Made by a program: the position numbers and the translations under genes
In this document: positions 1-6,002 of the stretch, piece after piece
Numbering within the stretch: position 1 is the first letter of the stretch
How the letters are laid out: each line of letters opens with the position of its first letter
Notes under the pieces: model-generated
What the model was told of the DNA's origin: nothing
Database searches by the model: none
The model's input: only the letters and a program-made list of their open reading frames with translations
Source of the DNA: UBA7862 sp050872785
GTDB lineage: Bacteria; Bacillota; Clostridia; Christensenellales; UBA1242
Direction: 5' to 3'
DNA: 55,011 bases
Assembly: GCA_050872785.1 (NCBI GenBank)
Contig: JBNMHO010000007.1
Coordinates: forward strand, 1-55,011

Positions 1-50
1 AAACAATTTATGTGTTTGTAAATGGAACTTTTGGTATAATAACAAAAAAG

Positions 51-76
51 TCTATCAAATAAGATAGATTTTTTTT
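51..76 (+). terminator. Intrinsic terminator
   Basis: A 6-bp stem TCTATC/GATAGA (51-56 with 63-68) is followed by eight T residues. It would end transcription of a gene lying to the left of the window. Confidence 0.6.
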
Positions 77-85
77 AATTTGTTA

Positions 86-113
86 TTGACAAAAAAACTA
101 ATTTATGTATAAT
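86..113 (+). promoter_or_regulatory. Sigma-A promoter of small RNA 1
   Basis: TTGACA (86-91), a 16-bp spacer and TATAAT (108-113). No coding region follows for several hundred bases on this strand, only a structured unit ending in a terminator. Confidence 0.7.
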
Positions 114-119
114 ACTCTG

Positions 120-214
120 TGAACAACGTGAAACATATTTTATATATGTCTGTCGGCTTGGTTCCGACCCACACCGTTCGGTTGGAGAAAGTTTAATGCT
201 TTCTCCCTTTTTTT
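120..214 (+). ncRNA. Putative small RNA 1 (unknown class)
   Basis: A ~95-nt unit between a consensus promoter and a strong terminator, with no ORF. Visible structure: a GUCGG/CCGAC hairpin (152-156 with 164-168), a short CACCG-UUCG-GUUGG hairpin, and the terminator GGAGAAAG/CUUUCUCC (184-191 with 199-206) followed by a T-run. It shares a GGCU(U/C)GGUU string with the two RNAs downstream but is not otherwise alignable by eye. The function is unknown. Confidence 0.5.
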
Positions 215-242
215 GTTTGTAAAATTTTCTTGTTATAAAGTA

Positions 243-270
243 TTGACTTTATAATTTGTATGAGTATAAT
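243..270 (+). promoter_or_regulatory. Sigma-A promoter of small RNA 2
   Basis: TTGACT (243-248), a 16-bp spacer and TATAAT (265-270), lying immediately upstream of the conserved RNA unit. Confidence 0.65.
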
Positions 271-276
271 AATCAT

Positions 277-358
277 TGAAAGTGATTGGCTCGGTTGCAA
301 AACTTTGTAGCCCCCTACCAAATGAAGTATGTAAATACTTGTAGGCACTTTCTTTTTT
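277..358 (+). ncRNA. Putative structured small RNA 2 (copy A)
   Basis: About 82 nt, predicted by eye to fold as a three-way junction. P1 is GAAAGUG/CACUUUC (278-284 with 346-352). P2 is GGCU/AGCC (288-291 with 309-312), with an inner GCAA/UUGU pairing. P3 is CCUAC/GUAGG (314-318 with 341-345), extended by AAGUAU/AUACUU and capped by GUAA. A run of T follows P1, so P1 probably also acts as the terminator. It is almost identical to the unit at 758-840; the single internal difference changes the loop from GUAA to GCAA, both GNRA tetraloops. I do not recognise the class. Its setting is the recombinase end of an integrated element. Confidence 0.6.
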
Positions 359-429
359 TATCTAAAAATTATATTAAATTAAAAATGTATTCAGTTAAGT
401 GTTACTATTGTCAAGTAGAGTAACACTCT

Positions 430-466
430 CGCACAGGGGCACGGGCAAGCCCTTTGCCCCGGTGCG
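430..466. other. GC-rich hairpin
   Basis: An imperfect inverted repeat in an otherwise AT-rich spacer: CGCAC plus GGGGCA on the left pair with TTGCCCC and GGTGCG on the right. No T-run follows, so it is not a simple terminator. Nothing coding is seen in 360-720. Confidence 0.4.
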
Positions 467-566
467 AAAATGCTATCGTTAGACTACTTGCTTTCTTTTC
501 TTGGGCTCTGCCCAAACCCGCAAGGAACTAGTCCCTTGACCCGTTTATCACTCGCCGTTAGGCAAC

Positions 567-600
567 CAAACCCCGAAACAATGTTATTGTTTGGGGTTTG
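567..600. repeat. Perfect 15-bp-arm hairpin
   Basis: CAAACCCC and AAACAAT (one bulged G at 575) pair with ATTGTTT and GGGGTTTG around a 3-nt GTT loop. It is a very stable cruciform or RNA hairpin with no obvious T-run, in the non-coding region of the mobile element. Confidence 0.5.
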
Positions 601-624
601 TGTCGCAAGAGTTTAATTCGCTTA

Positions 625-710
625 TAAATATGTCAAAGGCAAAGCATAAACCGCTTACGCTTTTTATACGTTCGCTACGCTCACTCTTTGCTATTTCTTT
701 GACATATTTA
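625..710. repeat. Long inverted repeat
   Basis: The perfect 14-bp arms TAAATATGTCAAAG (625-638) and CTTTGACATATTTA (697-710) are extended inward by GCAAAG/CTTTGC (639-644 with 686-691). The interior is GC-richer. It sits directly upstream of the promoter of small RNA 3 and could be a structured RNA, a recombinase or relaxase recognition region, or a remnant. Confidence 0.5.
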
Positions 711-722
711 TTACGCAAAGTA

Positions 723-751
723 TTGACATTACTAAATTAAATAAATATAAT
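723..751 (+). promoter_or_regulatory. Sigma-A promoter of small RNA 3
   Basis: TTGACA (723-728), a 17-bp spacer and TATAAT (746-751). The promoter sequence differs from that of small RNA 2 while the RNA bodies are nearly identical. Confidence 0.75.
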
Positions 752-757
752 AAACAT

Positions 758-840
758 TGAAAGTGATTGGCTCGGTTGCAAAACTTTGTAGCCCCCTACC
801 AAATGAAGTATGCAAATACTTGTAGGCACTTTCTTTTTTT
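758..840 (+). ncRNA. Putative structured small RNA 3 (copy B)
   Basis: Second copy of the three-way-junction RNA, offset by 481 bp from copy A; the conserved block runs 755-840. P1 is 759-765 with 827-833, followed by a T-run. The only internal difference from copy A is one base in the P3 tetraloop (GCAA instead of GUAA). This keeps a GNRA loop and argues for selection on structure. It ends just before the convergent minus-strand operon terminator. Confidence 0.6.
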
Positions 841-848
841 TGCTCAAT

Positions 849-883
849 AAAAAAAAGACGTCAACTCAAAAAGTGTCGACGTC
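849..883 (-). terminator. Terminator of the small overlapping-gene operon
   Basis: On the minus strand a GACGTC...GACGTC stem is followed by eight T residues, directly downstream of the gene ending at 891. Confidence 0.7.
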
Positions 884-890
884 GGAACTT

Positions 891-1106
891 TTAGGCAATT
901 TCTTCCAAAAACTCGCCAATATCATAATCAAACGAAATTATACCAAGATTGATAAAATAATCTTTAATTTTTTCTAACTCAATTATTTTAAAATCTGCGT
1001 GTAGTCCGCTTTTGCGTTCAAAAACAACACGAGAAACACCAAGCATAGTAAAAATTTCACTATTTTTAATATTGTTATCTTTTATAATTTTTCTTAAATT
1101 TGTCAT
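891..1106 (-). CDS. Small HTH-like protein (71 aa)
   Basis: Last gene of a three-gene overlapping operon; its ATG overlaps the stop of the preceding gene (ATGA), and AAGGAG lies 8 nt upstream. The first ~55 residues (IIKDNNIKNSEIF, then LGVSR) read like a compact XRE-type helix-turn-helix, with a recognition-helix-like segment around residues 22-32. The C-terminus is acidic (FLEEIA). No signal peptide or membrane segment is seen. As a DNA-binding candidate in a mobile element it could be an excisionase-like or regulatory protein. That role is inference; the family is not recognised with certainty. Confidence 0.6.
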   Translation of the reverse strand: MTNLRKIIKDNNIKNSEIFTMLGVSRVVFERKSGLHADFKIIELEKIKDYFINLGIISFDYDIGEFLEEIA

Positions 1107-1891
1107 CCTGCTAACTCCTTTAATGAATAACTAGGAAAATAAACCTTTCTCAATTTTTGTATTTGATATAAAAAGAACGATAATTTGCGATTTGTGTGCA
1201 TTAGAATTTTAGGTATTTTATCTATATCAACCCCACTAACTTTTGCAATATCTTCAATAGGTATTTTGTTATCTTTAAGTAACTTGCAAATAAGTTTGTC
1301 GGGCAATTTTTCTATTTTTTCAAAATCTTTGCAAAAACTATAATGTTTGTGTTTTTTGCTAAAATAATCATTTTCAACCAATTTATCAAAATAAAGTTTG
1401 CGAACATCTATAATCAATGTTTTTAAATATAATAGATTGATTTTGTATTTTTTATAAATAGTTGTCTTTGACAAACCATTAAACATATAATCAAATATAA
1501 TTTTTTTATCGGTTAATGAATAATAAGAAATAACGTCATTAAATAATGATTTTAAAAAATTGTAATTTTCTAAATCTTCTATATTATTACAAAATGAGTA
1601 TGTATCTGTGTGTCTTTCGGTCAATTCTGTTAATGATATAGTTTCGAAATATCCTACGGAATAACTATCTAAATATTTTTGCATACCAGCAGAACAATAT
1701 GCAACGGCACGCCAAAATTTTTGTTTTTCGTCGGAAATGTCTTCGTAATCTTTTTTATGTTCAATTAAAGCAAGATAACCCAAAGGTGCAATATCGTCGT
1801 ATTTGTCAAACCACGTTTTATAAAATCTTCTAAATGTAAAATTTAAAACTTGACCCTCAAAACAGCGTAAACGTAAATATATACTTTTCAT
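1103..1891 (-). CDS. Sigma-70-like protein of mobile element
   Basis: 262 residues, overlapping both neighbours by ATGA junctions, so translation is probably coupled. A segment at residues ~36-75 (LGYLALIEHKKDY, then FWRAVAYCSAGMQKYL) resembles sigma-70 region 2 as seen in phage-type sigma factors. Residues ~126-170 (TDKKIIFDYMFNGLSKTTIY, then a basic helix) resemble the region 4 helix-turn-helix. A further HTH-like segment lies near residues 205-225. No membrane segment is seen. The family assignment rests on pattern only. If correct, it would redirect RNA polymerase to element promoters. The alternative is a replication-initiator or other HTH protein. Codon use is very AT-rich, like the rest of the element. 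Confidence 0.45.
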   Translation of the reverse strand: MKSIYLRLRCFEGQVLNFTFRRFYKTWFDKYDDIAPLGYLALIEHKKDYEDISDEKQKFWRAVAYCSAGMQKYLDSYSVGYFETISLTELTERHTDTYSFCNNIEDLENYNFLKSLFNDVISYYSLTDKKIIFDYMFNGLSKTTIYKKYKINLLYLKTLIIDVRKLYFDKLVENDYFSKKHKHYSFCKDFEKIEKLPDKLICKLLKDNKIPIEDIAKVSGVDIDKIPKILMHTNRKLSFFLYQIQKLRKVYFPSYSLKELAG

Positions 1892-2031
1892 AATTCAACC
1901 CCCAAATTAAAAACATAGTCCTTTAAAAGTTCATACAACTTTTTATTTAAACTTTCATAATCGGGCGGTTTGTTTATACAAATAGGCACGTCTTTATTTT
2001 CTTTTCTTGAAAAAACATAACCAATAACCAT
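1888..2031 (-). CDS. 47-residue hypothetical protein, first gene of operon
   Basis: A short ORF starting MVIGYVFSRKENKD and ending in an ATGA overlap with the sigma-like gene. GGAG lies 8 nt upstream of its ATG (CTCC on the plus strand at 2040-2043). A consensus minus-strand promoter lies just beyond. Operon position, start-stop overlap and ribosome-binding site support it as real despite the length. No domain is recognised; it may act as a leader peptide coupling translation of the next gene. Confidence 0.55.
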   Translation of the reverse strand: MVIGYVFSRKENKDVPICINKPPDYESLNKKLYELLKDYVFNLGVEL

Positions 2032-2064
2032 AACATAAACTCCAAAAATATAAGATATGCCTAT

Positions 2065-2093
2065 ATTTTAATAAAGTTTACGAATATTGTCAA
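2065..2093 (-). promoter_or_regulatory. Promoter of minus-strand element operon
   Basis: Read on the minus strand: TTGACA (2088-2093), a 17-bp spacer and TAAAAT (2065-2070). It shares the intergenic space with the divergent XRE regulator gene, the typical layout of a phage or ICE control region. Confidence 0.7.
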
Positions 2094-2110
2094 CTATTTT
2101 TATAAATTTC

Positions 2111-2137
2111 TTGAATATTTTTTACCAATAATATAAA
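2111..2137 (+). promoter_or_regulatory. Possible promoter of XRE regulator and recombinase
   Basis: TTGAAT (2111-2116) and TATAAA (2132-2137) with a short 15-bp spacer. It is weaker than the divergent promoter, as expected for a regulated element gene. Confidence 0.4.
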
Positions 2138-2163
2138 CTATGCATATAAAAGGAGTAAAAATA

Positions 2164-2502
2164 ATGAAAAATTTAAAAGCAATACGAATACAAAAGAAAT
2201 ATACACAAAAAGAAATGGCGGACAAATTACATATAACACAAGCAACATATTCGGGCTATGAAAACCAAAAGTATTCGCCAACTATTGAAATGCTTTGCGA
2301 TATTAGTTATATACTAGAAACACCTATTGACGAAATTGTTGGCAACGTTCCACCCGAAAGCGAATGCGGTTATGATAAATGGCTTATGAATAACATTATG
2401 TATAAAGTAAAACGTTTAAATGAAAAAAATCTATTGCAATTAGACGGCTTTTTAACTGCTAAACTAACAGACCAAGAAGACGAAGAAAGAAAAGGCGAAT
2501 AA
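2164..2502 (+). CDS. XRE-family transcriptional regulator
   Basis: 112 residues. The start chosen is the ATG preceded by AGGAG 8 nt upstream; an in-frame ATG 24 bases earlier lacks a site. Residues ~5-60 form a typical Cro/CI helix-turn-helix: IRIQKKYTQKEMADKLHI, then ATYSGYENQKYSPTIEML, then the LCDISYILETPIDEIVG tail of the family. The C-terminal ~45 residues are a short variable region without an obvious protease (LexA-like) domain. It lies divergent to the small-gene operon and 3 bp upstream of the recombinase gene, so it probably controls both, like a phage or ICE repressor. The target operators are not identified. Confidence 0.85.
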   Translation: MKNLKAIRIQKKYTQKEMADKLHITQATYSGYENQKYSPTIEMLCDISYILETPIDEIVGNVPPESECGYDKWLMNNIMYKVKRLNEKNLLQLDGFLTAKLTDQEDEERKGE

Positions 2503-2505
2503 AAA

Positions 2506-4029
2506 ATGAATGCAGTTATTTATGCAAGATATTCGTCATCTGCACAGACCGAACAAAGCATTGACGGACAATTAAGAGTTTGCAAGGAATATGCGGAACG
2601 TAAAGGCTACACCATTTTAAACGAATATATAGACCGAGCAATGACGGGAACAAACGACAATCGCCCAGAATTCCAAAAAATGATTGCAGATAGTGCGAAA
2701 AAAGAATTTGAGTTTGTTTTAGTTTATAAATTAGATAGGTTTAGTCGTAGTAAATACGATAATGCAATATACAAACACAAATTACAACAAAATGGAGTTC
2801 GTGTTATTTCTGCAATGGAAGAAATAAGCAACACACCCGAAGGCTTGTTAATGGAAGGGCTACTCGAAATGTTTGCAGAAATGTATTCAAAAGATTTAAG
2901 TCAAAAAGTAAAACGTGGAATGCGTGAAAGTATTTTAAAAGGCAATTTTGCGGGCGGAAACATACTCTATGGCTACAAAGTAGGCACAGACAAAAAAATT
3001 TACATTGACGAAGAAAAAGCGGAAGCAGTAAGGTATATTTTTGAAGAATATGCAAAAGGCACACGCAAAACCGAAATTGTTAAAAATTTAAACGATAAAG
3101 GTTATCGCAATAATAAAGGACAAAAGTTTACAAAACAAAGCATACAAAATGCTCTTTCAAACAAAAAATATATCGGGCAATATAAAAATGATTTTGTAGA
3201 AAACAACAATTATTACCCCGCTATTATAGACAACAAGACTTTTGAAAAGGTGCAAGAAAGATTAAAAACAAATAAACGTTTTGCGACAAAACCAAAAGAA
3301 CGCTTTTTATTGTCTGGTAAAGTGTTTTGCGGGCATTGTGGGGCTAATATGATAGGCACAAGCGGAACAAGTCATACAGGGCAAACACACGCCTATTACA
3401 CGTGTTATGAAAGGAATAAACACCATAATTGCAATAAGAAAAATGAAAATAAAACTAAATTAGAAAATGAAGTTTTTGAAAAAGTATATAGCAAAATTTT
3501 AAATAAAAATAAATTAAATCAAATAGCCGACGGAATTATTAAAGAATATGAAAACAATATCACTTATAAGAAAATTAAAGAACTTGAAACAAATATTGAA
3601 AGCATAGAAAAACAATTTGATAAAATAACAAACCAAATAACAAAATTAAACAATGATAATTTGATTGAAAGATTAAACAAACAAGCAAACGACTTAACAG
3701 AGCAACAAGAAATATATAAAGCAGAAATAAAGAAATTAAAACTTGCTTTACAAGTCAAACACTCAAAAGAAGATATAATAAATTATTTATCAATCTTTTT
3801 AGACCAACCCAAAGACGAAAGTTTTAAAGAAAAATTATTTGATTTGTTTATTAGTTCGGTATATGTATTTGACGACTATTTAAACGTTTATATAGATATG
3901 TTTAATGAAAACGAAAAAATAAGTTTTAACGACGCAAGCGAACATAAAAAACAAGCGGAGCAAGAGTTCGCACACCAAACGCATTGCTCCACCAAAAAGC
4001 CTATTTATGGGCTTTTTTTATTTGTATAG
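2506..4029 (+). CDS. Large serine recombinase (integrase)
   Basis: 507 residues. The N-terminal resolvase domain has YARYSSS with the catalytic Ser near residue 10, then RPEFQKM and KLDRFSRSKYD. A recombinase domain follows at ~155-260. A zinc ribbon (CGHCGANM ... YYTC ... HHNC) lies near residues 280-320, and a coiled coil at ~340-430. It catalyses site-specific integration and excision through a Ser-DNA intermediate. The gene follows the XRE gene by 3 bp. Its last ~14 codons (from STKKPIYG onward) lie inside a direct repeat that begins with the CCA end and terminator flank of a tRNA. The present C-terminus therefore seems to have been created by integration. This places the recombinase at the right-hand junction of the element. 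Confidence 0.92.
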   Translation: MNAVIYARYSSSAQTEQSIDGQLRVCKEYAERKGYTILNEYIDRAMTGTNDNRPEFQKMIADSAKKEFEFVLVYKLDRFSRSKYDNAIYKHKLQQNGVRVISAMEEISNTPEGLLMEGLLEMFAEMYSKDLSQKVKRGMRESILKGNFAGGNILYGYKVGTDKKIYIDEEKAEAVRYIFEEYAKGTRKTEIVKNLNDKGYRNNKGQKFTKQSIQNALSNKKYIGQYKNDFVENNNYYPAIIDNKTFEKVQERLKTNKRFATKPKERFLLSGKVFCGHCGANMIGTSGTSHTGQTHAYYTCYERNKHHNCNKKNENKTKLENEVFEKVYSKILNKNKLNQIADGIIKEYENNITYKKIKELETNIESIEKQFDKITNQITKLNNDNLIERLNKQANDLTEQQEIYKAEIKKLKLALQVKHSKEDIINYLSIFLDQPKDESFKEKLFDLFISSVYVFDDYLNVYIDMFNENEKISFNDASEHKKQAEQEFAHQTHCSTKKPIYGLFLFV

Positions 4030-4114
4030 ATAAATATTAGTTCGGACACCCTGATATACTTCCTAAAACAGCAGCATAGCGAAGTTTTAGGAACAAGGAA
4101 AAAATTGCTTCCAA
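3988..4114 (+). repeat. Direct repeat copy 1 (attachment-site flank)
   Basis: 127 bp, matching 4195-4321 with about 4 mismatches. It starts TCCACCA (tRNA-like 3' end), then a terminator hairpin AAAAAGCC...GGC with a T-run, then a dyad TTCCTAAAAC (4060-4069)/GTTTTAGGAA (4084-4093). Its left arm is the 3' end of the recombinase gene, where GGAGCAA...TTGCTCC could form an acceptor-like stem. Confidence 0.8.
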
Positions 4115-4173
4115 GGACATTGTTGCAAGTTCACGAGCAACAGTCCAAAAGAAGCAAGTTTTGACGCCGTATC

Positions 4174-4201
4174 CGGGGTTCGAACCCCCGGTGATCCACC
4201 A
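4174..4201 (+). pseudogene. tRNA 3' fragment (T-arm, acceptor strand, CCA)
   Basis: A perfect T-arm CGGGG-TTCGAAC-CCCCG (4174-4190) is followed by a 7-nt acceptor strand GTGATCC, discriminator A and CCA. A matching 5' strand GGATCAC and a D-arm are absent from the preceding 80 bp, so only the 3' part is present. This is the usual scar of integration at a tRNA gene. The isotype cannot be told. Confidence 0.7.
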
Positions 4202-4321
4202 AAAAGCCTATTCACAGGCTTTTTTTATTTGTATAAATAAATATTAGTTCGGACACCCTGATATACTTCCTAAAACAGCAGCATAGCGAAGTTTTAGGAA
4301 CAAGGAAAAAATTGCTTCCAA
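4195..4321 (+). repeat. Direct repeat copy 2 (attachment-site flank)
   Basis: Second copy of the 127-bp unit, 207 bp after the first, starting at the TCCACCA end of the tRNA fragment. The dyad TTCCTAAAAC/GTTTTAGGAA recurs at 4267-4276 and 4291-4300. The terminator within it is 4201-4226. Confidence 0.8.
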
Positions 4322-4325
4322 ACAT

Positions 4326-4359
4326 AAAACACCAGAGTTTTATTTCTCTAGTGTTTTTT
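4326..4359. terminator. Bidirectional terminator
   Basis: ACACCAGAG/CTCTAGTGT stem with T-rich sequence on both sides. It ends the minus-strand paralog/HD operon, whose last gene stops at 4363. Confidence 0.6.
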
Positions 4360-4362
4360 ATT

Positions 4363-4893
4363 TTAATATTCCTCAATCGCCTTATTTAATGCCTTTGCGA
4401 GGGTTGGGTTGGCGGAGTTTAGGTTGTTGTAGATAAGTTTGGCTTCTTCGAGGTAGGCTGATTGCTTTCCCTTTGTCCAAGTTGGCACTCTGCCACGGAT
4501 GTTGAAAAGTCTGTCTGCCATTTTGACTATTGCCACTTCTCGAGGTTGCTTTTTTATTCGCTCAATGCTGTCTTGCATTTGCTTTTCGTGCGGAAGTTGC
4601 TCGTTTTTGGTCAAGGCTAAAACGCCGTCTGCCAACTTTTCCCCAAAAATACTTGCCAAGTCCTCATAGGTTGTGGCGGTGTCTTCCAATGTGTCATGTA
4701 GCAAAGCACAACAGCACGCCAAGTTCCAGTCTATATCGTCCGCATGGCAAAAGTTTATCACATTCAGCAAAACGCCCGTTACGTGAGCAGAATATGGGGT
4801 GTCCGCTGGGTGCTTCATCGTTTGCCCCGTATGAGCGTTTGTTGCAAAAAACAACGCCTTTTGAACAATTTTATTATCCCACAAAAAATCCAT
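4363..4893 (-). CDS. HD-domain (p)ppGpp hydrolase-like protein
   Basis: 176 residues. Metal-binding HD signature: H21 and H37 in the first helices, HDTLED at 66-71 and VKMADRLFNI with D127. This is the arrangement of the SpoT hydrolase domain and of small alarmone hydrolases (MESH1 type). No synthetase, TGS or ACT domain is attached. The likely activity is Mn-dependent removal of pyrophosphate from (p)ppGpp, or hydrolysis of a related nucleotide, in the cytoplasm; the substrate is inference. It is the last gene of the operon after four tandem paralogs (gap 18 bp) and has AGGA upstream of its ATG. Small alarmone hydrolases are known as antitoxins in some systems, but no alarmone synthetase is seen here. 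Confidence 0.75.
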   Translation of the reverse strand: MDFLWDNKIVQKALFFATNAHTGQTMKHPADTPYSAHVTGVLLNVINFCHADDIDWNLACCCALLHDTLEDTATTYEDLASIFGEKLADGVLALTKNEQLPHEKQMQDSIERIKKQPREVAIVKMADRLFNIRGRVPTWTKGKQSAYLEEAKLIYNNLNSANPTLAKALNKAIEEY

Positions 4894-4911
4894 AAAATTT
4901 GTCCTTTTAAA

Positions 4912-5175
4912 TTATCTTTCCGCTTTTGGCTCGTTGTCCTCGGGTTCACCAATAATTGAATACATTTCTTCTATCAAATTCACTGGTGTAAGTCCGCCAG
5001 TTATTTTCATGGCTTCCTTTGGCGTGATAAATTCAAAATCGTTGCAACGCTCCAATTCCAAAATGCCAACATCAGACATATCCCACTCTTTGTTGAAAAT
5101 GTAAGTCACGACAAATTTGTTATCCAAACAAAAAAGTGTATTATCCGCCTTGAAATAAGTGATATTTTCGTCCAT
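4912..5175 (-). CDS. Tandem paralog 4, unknown family (87 aa)
   Basis: One of four adjacent homologous genes. Shared pattern: a start like (M)DENITYF, then LFC followed by an acidic/basic pair and an aromatic; a lone W; S..G...EL; EAM.ITGG..P in the middle; a helix (LIEEMYSII); and an acidic tail ending EP...AER. The protein is small, acidic and soluble, with no signal peptide. GGAG lies 5 nt upstream of the ATG. The conserved Cys is single, so it is not a CxxC metal site. The function is unknown. The two-part look (beta-rich N-half, GG hinge, helical C-half) is inference. Confidence 0.75.
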   Translation of the reverse strand: MDENITYFKADNTLFCLDNKFVVTYIFNKEWDMSDVGILELERCNDFEFITPKEAMKITGGLTPVNLIEEMYSIIGEPEDNEPKAER

Positions 5176-5190
5176 AAATTCTCCAAATAG

Positions 5191-5454
5191 TTATCTTTCT
5201 GGCTTTGACTGGTCTTCTTCTGGTTCGCCTAAAACTGCATAAACTTTCTCTATAATTTCGACTGGAGTTTGCCCACCCGTAATCTCCATAGCCTCGTCAG
5301 ATGTGAGGTGTTTCATTTTTTCGCTTCTTTCTAATTCTAAATAACCTAGTTCTGAAAAGTCCCAGCCATTTTTGTACATGAATGTAGTAAGATACCTGCT
5401 CTCCACACAAAACAACCTATTGTTAACTTTAAAATATTCTATGTAATCGTTCAT
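5191..5454 (-). CDS. Tandem paralog 3, unknown family (87 aa)
   Basis: Starts MNDYIEYFKVNNRLFC. It has the family invariants LFC, W, S..G, EL, DEAM.ITGG.TP, a C-terminal helix IIEKVYAVL and a GEPE...PER tail. GGAG lies just upstream. It is separated by 15-16 bp from both neighbouring paralogs and translated in the same direction. It is closest by eye to paralog 4. No known domain is recognised. Confidence 0.75.
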   Translation of the reverse strand: MNDYIEYFKVNNRLFCVESRYLTTFMYKNGWDFSELGYLELERSEKMKHLTSDEAMEITGGQTPVEIIEKVYAVLGEPEEDQSKPER

Positions 5455-5470
5455 AGGCTCTCCATTTTAA

Positions 5471-5734
5471 TTATCTTTCTGACTCTGGAGCAGTTGTTTC
5501 AGGTTCGTCCAAAACAGAACAATATTCCTCAACAACATGGGCTGGTGAAATTCCACCAGTTATTTCCATTGCGTCTGCTGGGCAAATGTCTTCATAACTA
5601 TCTCGGAATGTCAATTCATACACGCCGAACTCAGACAACTTCCATTCGTTGTTTTTGAACATAAATGGAATAAGATATGTATTCTCCATACAAAACAAAT
5701 TCCCGTCAACTAAAAAGTAGGAAATATCTTTCAT
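5471..5734 (-). CDS. Tandem paralog 2, unknown family (87 aa)
   Basis: The ATG at 5734 is preferred over the TTG three bases upstream because GAGGA then sits 4 nt away. It is the most divergent member: LFCMENTYL, an extra residue before the conserved W (NNEW), DAMEITGGISP and a tail DEPETTAPESER. It keeps all invariant positions of the family. Function unknown. Confidence 0.72.
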   Translation of the reverse strand: MKDISYFLVDGNLFCMENTYLIPFMFKNNEWKLSEFGVYELTFRDSYEDICPADAMEITGGISPAHVVEEYCSVLDEPETTAPESER

Positions 5735-5752
5735 CAATTCCTCGCTATAATT

Positions 5753-6001
5753 TTATCTTTCCGCTTTTGGCTCATCAAGAAGTGAGTAAAGTTCCTCAAT
5801 TTTTTCATCTGGTTTCAACCCGCCAGAAAGCCACATAGCTTCGTCTTCTGTCAAAATTTCAAATTTGTCACATCTTTCCAATTCATGAACGCCAATGTCT
5901 GACAATTCCCAACCGTTATTAAATTTAAAAGTTGTTGTGTATTTGTTTTCTACACAAAACAATCTGTTACTTACTAAAAGATATGTGATTTTTTCGTCCA
6001 T
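5753..6001 (-). CDS. Tandem paralog 1, unknown family (82 aa)
   Basis: The ATG at 6001 is chosen because GGAGAG lies 4 nt upstream; a TTG 12 bases earlier would overlap the lipoprotein gene. Sequence MDEKITYLLVSNRLFC, then LSDIG, DEAMWLSGGLKP and a short tail DEPKAER. It differs from the others by LSGG in place of ITGG. It starts 1 bp after the stop of the lipoprotein gene, so co-translation is likely. Function unknown. Confidence 0.72.
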   Translation of the reverse strand: MDEKITYLLVSNRLFCVENKYTTTFKFNNGWELSDIGVHELERCDKFEILTEDEAMWLSGGLKPDEKIEELYSLLDEPKAER

Positions 6002-6002
6002 T

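Noticed and set aside
3984..3994. tmRNA (ssrA) 3' end at the recombinase terminus
   Set aside because: TTGCTCCACCA is compatible with a tmRNA end, but the upstream sequence lacks the T-arm spacing and is recombinase coding sequence.
4115..4201. A complete tRNA gene ahead of the second direct repeat
   Set aside because: The T-arm and acceptor 3' strand are perfect, but no GGATCAC 5' strand, D-arm or anticodon arm is present. The preceding GGAC...GTCC is an independent hairpin, so only a tRNA 3' fragment is claimed.
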